Shown here in pieces: positions 22,338-26,696 of a stretch of DNA of 26,696 nt. Position 1 is the first letter of the stretch; each line of letters opens with the position of its first letter. The position numbers were made by a program, and so were the translations under genes. Below the pieces are notes generated by a model, which ran no database searches, was not told the origin of the DNA, and saw only the letters and a program-made list of their open reading frames with translations. Location: positions 1,117 through 27,812 of the forward strand of contig JAHFKM010000003.1 of the NCBI GenBank assembly GCA_023245385.1, given 5' to 3'. The DNA is from an archaeon. GTDB taxonomy: Archaea; Nanobdellota; Nanobdellia; SCGC-AAA011-G17; GW2011-AR18.

Positions 22338-23738
22338 TTAGTAGTAGGTTTTTCCTTCTACTGTTTCTTCAGGTTCGTCTCCGCCTAATCTTTTGACGAG
22401 GACAACAAGTCCTACGATCACTAAGATGATAAGTAAGACAACAAAAGCGACTTCAAGTACTTTCTTAAGTGTGTCTTTGCTATCTTCTGTAGCTGAGTTT
22501 ATGGTTAAGTTGAGTGCTTTTTCGCTTACAGAATTTCCTTCATCATCTTTAATGACTGCGGTGAATGTTTTTGTTCCTGTTTGTGTTCCTTCATTTGGGT
22601 TTATATAGAGGGTGAAGTCAGCAGTTTTTTCTGCTAAAACTGTTTGACTTTGAGGGTCAACTCTAGAGGTTCCCCAAGAACTGACACCATTTAATTCAAT
22701 AGTGTAGGTTTTTGCTTGTGTTCCAAGATTTGCAATGCTAAGTTTATAGACTGCGCCTTTACCAAGTTCAGTGCTTTGTGTTGTGCTTTCGAAGTTAACA
22801 ACATCTTTATCCATGATGCTTGGAGTAGATGCTTTTCCTTTAATGTGGATAGTTTGAACGCTTTCTTGTTTGCTGTGACCTCTGTTGTATTCAACAGTTG
22901 TCTTTACTTGATAGTCTCCTTCTTTTGCATTTTCTGGGATTAAGAGCATAAGGTCGTTTGTTGATGCGGAGTCTTTTCGTGCGTAGACAATTCTGTTCTG
23001 ATTAAGATCGTTTTCTGTGATAAGTTGGTCAACATATTCACTTGTGCTTACGCCGAGTTCAGGAATGCTTATTGTTACTTTTATGCTCTCTTCAATATTG
23101 TCTCCGAGATTTTCAACACGTACTGAAGCGAATAAGGGTTGTCCTGCTCGTACGTTTGAAGGGGGGTTTAAGATGACATCGTAGGTGTTTACGTCATGTC
23201 TTTTTTCTTGTATTTTAAGTTTGTAACTGTATCTTACACTGTTTGTTTCATCAAAAGCTTCAATGTAGAGATTGTATTCATCTGAAGCTCTGATATCTTG
23301 AGGTATTACGAGATTTAATTTTTTATGGTAAGAAAGACCGTTTTCAACTTCGAAGATAGGGGTTTCGTCTTCAAGGGTTCCATATTCATATCCGCCGATG
23401 TAAGCTCTTAGAGTAACGTCGTAGGAATTTGCATGGCCGAGTAAGAATATATCTATAGGTAATGTTTGTCCTCTTTCAACTTCGATAGCAAAACCTTGGT
23501 TTGTTCTTGCGGTTACATCTTCTCCATCAATTTCAACTCGATCAAGTTGAAAAGAGGGGGTTGTGCTTGTTAGTGCTTGAGATGTTGGTGAAGAAGTTTG
23601 TCTTAAAATAGGTAGGGTTTGTGAACCAAATAAGGATCTTCCTCCGTAATAATTTTGAGCAGAGACTAATCCGCTGAATGTGGATAGTGCTATAAGTAGT
23701 AATAGCATTACTGTACTTGCAAATTTAAAACTTTTCAT
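22338..23738 (-). CDS. Secreted, C-terminally anchored Ig-like/NEW3-type surface protein
   Basis: Starting at the ATG at 23738 the product has 466 residues: a signal peptide (KFASTVMLLLLIALSTFSG, cleavage after VSA), Ig-like modules, a typical CARDB/NEW3 module (YKLSIANLGTQAKTYTIEL, then LYINPNEGTQTGTKTFTAVI), a membrane helix (EVAFVVLLIILVIVGLVVLV) and a short acidic tail ending EGKTYY. The frame is open up to an ATG at 23777, but GGAGG (23749-23753) sits 10 nt before the 23738 ATG, and the TATA box at about 23793-23801 would start transcription after 23777. The shorter start is therefore correct. Such proteins stabilise or decorate archaeal cell envelopes; the exact role is unknown. Confidence 0.85.
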   Translation of the reverse strand: MKSFKFASTVMLLLLIALSTFSGLVSAQNYYGGRSLFGSQTLPILRQTSSPTSQALTSTTPSFQLDRVEIDGEDVTARTNQGFAIEVERGQTLPIDIFLLGHANSYDVTLRAYIGGYEYGTLEDETPIFEVENGLSYHKKLNLVIPQDIRASDEYNLYIEAFDETNSVRYSYKLKIQEKRHDVNTYDVILNPPSNVRAGQPLFASVRVENLGDNIEESIKVTISIPELGVSTSEYVDQLITENDLNQNRIVYARKDSASTNDLMLLIPENAKEGDYQVKTTVEYNRGHSKQESVQTIHIKGKASTPSIMDKDVVNFESTTQSTELGKGAVYKLSIANLGTQAKTYTIELNGVSSWGTSRVDPQSQTVLAEKTADFTLYINPNEGTQTGTKTFTAVIKDDEGNSVSEKALNLTINSATEDSKDTLKKVLEVAFVVLLIILVIVGLVVLVKRLGGDEPEETVEGKTYY

Positions 23739-23748
23739 GTTCGTAATT

Positions 23749-23753
23749 CCTCC
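23749..23753 (-). promoter_or_regulatory. Shine-Dalgarno site fixing the start at 23738
   Basis: GGAGG on the minus strand lies 10 nt before the ATG at 23738. TTATAAATA on the minus strand (about 23793-23801) predicts transcription from about 23771, giving a leader of about 33 nt that contains this site. Confidence 0.75.
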
Positions 23754-23826
23754 ATTGAAACATTTATTTGTTGTCATTATGTAGTTAGTACTTATTTATA
23801 AATCTTTTGGTGGGTACTTTATTTTA

Positions 23827-26469
23827 CTATTTTAAAGTAAAAACAAAGTAACTATATTTGTGGTCAGTCCCTCCATTTGTTTTAACTTCAAGACGAACGA
23901 CATAGGTTCCAGATTTGCTTCCTTGTGGGATAACAAAACCAAGATTATTATTCAATTTTGTATCTTGTGTTGCTATAGTTTCAGTTCCTTCTAAATCTGG
24001 GACATTCATTCCTGCAATCACAGCATGTAATTCAAGATCTTCATCTACTTGTCCTTGATTTTCTAAGGTCACAAAAAGGTTTATTCTATCTCCTACGCTA
24101 TAATCTGTTTTGAAAGGAAATGCTTGAATACTTCTAATAGCAAAATCATGTAAAGGAACATTCTGGAATGCAAACCTTCTCCTCTTATGATCTTGTTGGG
24201 AAGGAGGAATAGTTTCAGAGCGTACCGTTACGATTTTATTTGTAGAAGAAGTTAAACCATCATTATCTGTGACGGTAAGTGTTACAGTATAGCTTCCTGC
24301 GACAGCATAAGTATGGGTAACAGTTGAAGCGCCTGAAAGGGTCGCACCATCTCCAAAGTTCCATGCGTAATTGACAATTTGACCATCAAGATCATAACTT
24401 GTGCTTGTAAATGTTTCTAGTTCATGGGGAAGGAGTGTTGGTCTGTCAATAATAAAGTCTGCTACTGGAGCGCGTCCTTGGCAGTTATTAAGAGTAAGAA
24501 CTATGCTTGCTGTTTGGCTTCTCAATCCATCATTGTCTGTGGCAGTGAGATGAACAGTATAAATTCCTGGAGTAATATAAGTATGTGCTCCTGAAACACC
24601 AGAACCAGTTGTACTATCTCCAAAGTCCCAGGTATATGCGACAATTTGACCATCAACATCTGAACTTCTTGCTCCTGAAAGGTCAACAAGAGTATTCACG
24701 CAAGCTGTTGTGGATGTAACTGAAATGAGAGCGTTAGGAGCTTGTAATCCAGTGGTTCTTCCGACAAAGACATTGACATTTTTATGATCAACACCATGAT
24801 CTGTGTCAGTAACAGTAAAAGTAAGTGTAACTTGTCCTTCTTGTAAAGGAGTGAGTGTAACTGTGCGTGTTGCAGGATCAACGTGGACATTCACGATAGA
24901 GAGAGGGTTGGGTATACCCCAGCTCATTTGTGAAGGAAGATCTTCAACATCAAAAACATGATCGTCGAGAGAAAGAGTTACTGGTGATCCTCCAACGGTG
25001 AGATGTTGGTCTGGGATTGGTCGAGAGGATGAACCGAGGCATCTTAAACCACTGCATCCTATTTGAGGAGGATTGTTTAAAACTGTTACTGAAGTTTGTG
25101 CTCTGCCTTCATCCAATCCTCTGATAGCGATGGCAAGAACAGTATTTGATCCTAAAATATCATCAGTTTTGCTTAATTCGGGAATTTCGTAATAGTATAT
25201 TCCGTCTGGGCTGCCTATGCATCCGACAAAAGGTAAGCAGAGAGGGTCTTTTTGTCCGTTCCTGATTCTTTCAAGACTAAAGGATCCATCTCGTTTTCCG
25301 AGGAATCCATCGTAGGGAGCTAAGGGTTGTCTTACTACTCCTGTTGTAGGGTCTTGAAGTTGTGCGTCAATTTGTAATTCATCTACAGGGTTTCCAGCTT
25401 GGTCTGTTACTCTGAAGCGAGCGTATAAATCTTTTCCTCTAAAGAAATTTGTTTGTTCTATTCTAAAGAAAGAGTCTTCATAGACTTTGAGTGTGTTTAT
25501 AATAAAGACATTTGGATTGCGCACAGTGAGGGTAATTGAAGTAGGATCACTCCATAAACCATGATTATCTTTTGCTCGTACAGTAATTATTTTTTGTCCG
25601 ACAGTAGTATAAGTAATGTGTTCTGTACGTTCTTCTCTAGCGTTGGTACTTGTGCCTGGAACGTTTCTTATAGTATCTTGTAAGGTGCTGTCACCAAAAT
25701 TAAATTCCCATTCGCTGATGCTGTCTGTAGTGTCAGGATCATTTGCTTGGACTTGAAGAGGAATATCATTTCCTAATTGTGCGTCATAATTGTTTGGTGG
25801 GCTAATAATTTGAACGATTGGCGCGTTATTTGTTTGGGTTGCTGGTAAGAGTAAGACTGAAGCAGATCCAATGGTTATTGTGCCACTTCCAATTACTGGT
25901 TCTTCTACCAAGCACTTTGCGAGTTTGTTTTCATCTCTTGGGCTAGTATGTAAAAGTCTTTGATTTATTGAATCTCCACGTCTGAGATCTTGGTCGACAT
26001 GCCAAGTATATTGGTAGACAAGTGGGGAAGCTTGGTTGTTGATGAGGACTGTGCAGGTTAAATCGTCGCCAGCAGTAGGATTTTGAGGTGTGATAATGAT
26101 TTGTACTGTTCCTGTTGGAGGGCTTGTAGGGTTTTTTGTGAGAAGAACTGGGGTGCTGGATCCTACAATAGTTGTTCCTCCACCAAAGAGTACGTTTTCA
26201 GCAGTGCATATTGCTTGTTGATTTGCGTCATTAGGGGTGGTATGTATTGTTTTTCCTGTTACGCTTCTTAATCCTATTTCCCAAGTATATTGGTAGATAA
26301 GTGGTGAAGCTTGGTTGTTGATGAGGACTGTGCAGGTTAAATCGTCGCCAGCAGTAGGATTTTGAGGTGTGATAACGACAGAAACTGTTGGGTTTACAGC
26401 TTCGCCTAAATTGGAGAAGAGAGAAACAAATAAAAGTAAGATACTAAAGAGTGCGTATTTTTTTATCAT
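23827..26469 (-). CDS. Large secreted PKD/Ig-like domain protein
   Basis: The 880-residue product has a signal peptide (KYALFSILLLFVSLFSN). Two nearly identical N-terminal Ig-like repeats follow, each with one cysteine pair (C46/C88 and C139/C186). Next come a PKD domain (about 215-317, with WEFNFGD), an unassigned middle, a cadherin-like module (about 485-570), two classic PKD domains (about 577-660 with YTWDFGDSTTG, and about 667-750 with YAWNFGDGATL), and a C-terminal CARDB-like domain (about 771-880, LHDFAIRSIQAF to YFVFTLK). There is no C-terminal membrane helix, so it is probably released or held by other surface proteins. PKD and CARDB domains generally mediate protein or carbohydrate binding outside the cell. 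GGAGG lies 9 nt before the ATG. Confidence 0.9.
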   Translation of the reverse strand: MIKKYALFSILLLFVSLFSNLGEAVNPTVSVVITPQNPTAGDDLTCTVLINNQASPLIYQYTWEIGLRSVTGKTIHTTPNDANQQAICTAENVLFGGGTTIVGSSTPVLLTKNPTSPPTGTVQIIITPQNPTAGDDLTCTVLINNQASPLVYQYTWHVDQDLRRGDSINQRLLHTSPRDENKLAKCLVEEPVIGSGTITIGSASVLLLPATQTNNAPIVQIISPPNNYDAQLGNDIPLQVQANDPDTTDSISEWEFNFGDSTLQDTIRNVPGTSTNAREERTEHITYTTVGQKIITVRAKDNHGLWSDPTSITLTVRNPNVFIINTLKVYEDSFFRIEQTNFFRGKDLYARFRVTDQAGNPVDELQIDAQLQDPTTGVVRQPLAPYDGFLGKRDGSFSLERIRNGQKDPLCLPFVGCIGSPDGIYYYEIPELSKTDDILGSNTVLAIAIRGLDEGRAQTSVTVLNNPPQIGCSGLRCLGSSSRPIPDQHLTVGGSPVTLSLDDHVFDVEDLPSQMSWGIPNPLSIVNVHVDPATRTVTLTPLQEGQVTLTFTVTDTDHGVDHKNVNVFVGRTTGLQAPNALISVTSTTACVNTLVDLSGARSSDVDGQIVAYTWDFGDSTTGSGVSGAHTYITPGIYTVHLTATDNDGLRSQTASIVLTLNNCQGRAPVADFIIDRPTLLPHELETFTSTSYDLDGQIVNYAWNFGDGATLSGASTVTHTYAVAGSYTVTLTVTDNDGLTSSTNKIVTVRSETIPPSQQDHKRRRFAFQNVPLHDFAIRSIQAFPFKTDYSVGDRINLFVTLENQGQVDEDLELHAVIAGMNVPDLEGTETIATQDTKLNNNLGFVIPQGSKSGTYVVRLEVKTNGGTDHKYSYFVFTLK
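26002..26096. repeat. Direct repeat, copy 1, inside the PKD protein gene
   Basis: This 95-bp stretch differs from 26281-26375 at only two positions that I can see. It encodes the core of the second N-terminal Ig-like repeat (TPQNPTAGDDLTCTVLINNQ). The copies are 279 bp (93 codons) apart, so the duplication keeps the frame. Confidence 0.9.
26281..26375. repeat. Direct repeat, copy 2, inside the PKD protein gene
   Basis: Partner of 26002-26096. It encodes the core of the first N-terminal Ig-like repeat. The DNA between and beside the copies has diverged much more. Confidence 0.9.
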
Positions 26470-26478
26470 TAGTGAAAA

Positions 26479-26547
26479 CCTCCGATGGGTAATTGGGTTA
26501 GCTCTTACTATTATTTAAAGGTTTCTAAGTTTACCCATTTTATAGTG
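26479..26547 (-). promoter_or_regulatory. Leader and promoter of the PKD protein gene
   Basis: On the minus strand GGAGG (26479-26483) is 9 nt from the ATG. Two TATA-like motifs lie upstream, TTTAAATA (about 26510-26517) and CTATAAAAT (about 26538-26546), giving leaders of about 17 or 46 nt. I cannot tell which is used. Confidence 0.5.
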
Positions 26548-26696
26548 GTGACATAATTATTTTAATTTTGTACTCTTTTTAAAAATAAACTATTGTTCTT
26601 GCTAATTTTTTTTTATTTCCAAAAAGTGTAGGGTATCTTTTAAAAAATAATTCAAATTTTATTTTGAATTTGTTAAGACAAAATCTTTAAAAGCTT
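26548..26696. other. A+T-rich non-coding end of the window
   Basis: No gene is visible here. The stretch is very A+T-rich and holds an inverted repeat AATTCAAA (26649-26656) / TTTGAATT (26663-26670) with a 6-nt loop. It may be the upstream region of a gene beyond the window or just spacer. Confidence 0.5.

Noticed and set aside
22338..23777. Longer start (ATG at 23777) for the 466-residue surface protein
   Set aside because: The TATA box would start transcription downstream of it, the added residues are not signal-peptide-like, and a Shine-Dalgarno points to 23738.
26649..26670. Terminator hairpin at the window end
   Set aside because: The stem is only A+T-rich with no gene seen ending there and no clear T-run placed after it. 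It may be an operator or chance.
1..26696. CRISPR arrays, tRNA and rRNA genes
   Set aside because: No regularly spaced repeats and no recognisable tRNA or rRNA sequence were found by eye; a covariance-model scan would be decisive.

Overview
The window looks like part of an archaeal chromosome, most likely an uncultivated DPANN-type lineage; Woesearchaeota-like is my guess from protein flavour, not a proven placement. Supporting evidence: an archaeal/eukaryotic-type initiation factor aIF2 gamma, an archaeal Fcf1-like PIN nuclease, an archaeal-type SMC, a DUF2080 protein of archaeal insertion sequences, and TATA boxes about 25 bp upstream of start codons (leaderless mRNAs). The DNA is AT-rich and tightly packed, with several 4-bp gene overlaps and two convergent 3' overlaps. 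No tRNA, rRNA or CRISPR array was seen.

Layout. (1) 1-2566: a partial unknown gene and a DUF192 gene (minus) diverge from aIF2 gamma (plus) across one symmetric TATA box. A VapB/VapC-type toxin-antitoxin pair follows, its toxin broken by an in-frame TGA. (2) 2728-3821: a stand-alone C39-like cysteine peptidase overlaps by ATGA a DUF1461 membrane protein (the family that includes the bacterial lipoprotein transacylase Lit). (3) 3748-13002, minus: a six-gene run gyrB - homing endonuclease - gyrA (with intein) - two unknown genes - histone-deacetylase-family protein. DNA gyrase is a bacterial-type enzyme acquired by some archaea. Here it carries two selfish elements: an intein next to the catalytic tyrosine of GyrA and a free-standing nuclease gene fitted between the gyrB stop and the gyrA start. 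(4) 13191-17342, plus: Fcf1-like PIN nuclease, a 56-residue membrane protein missed by ordinary length cut-offs, and SMC. (5) 17317-26469, minus: an M49-like metallopeptidase and three large secreted or surface proteins built of Ig-like, PKD and CARDB-like domains.

Between two surface-protein genes sits a 1148-bp insertion sequence (21151-22298) with 17-bp terminal inverted repeats and a 9-bp target duplication. Its transposase gene is scrambled: the central 530 bp (21570-22099) are inverted. Turning that block back restores the protein sequence at both joints, so the breakpoints can be read to the base.

The most interesting points are the doubly parasitised gyrase operon, the internally inverted insertion sequence, the nonsense-truncated toxin, the symmetric divergent promoter at 722-729, the C39/DUF1461 pair, and the four-fold cysteine-paired repeat surface protein.
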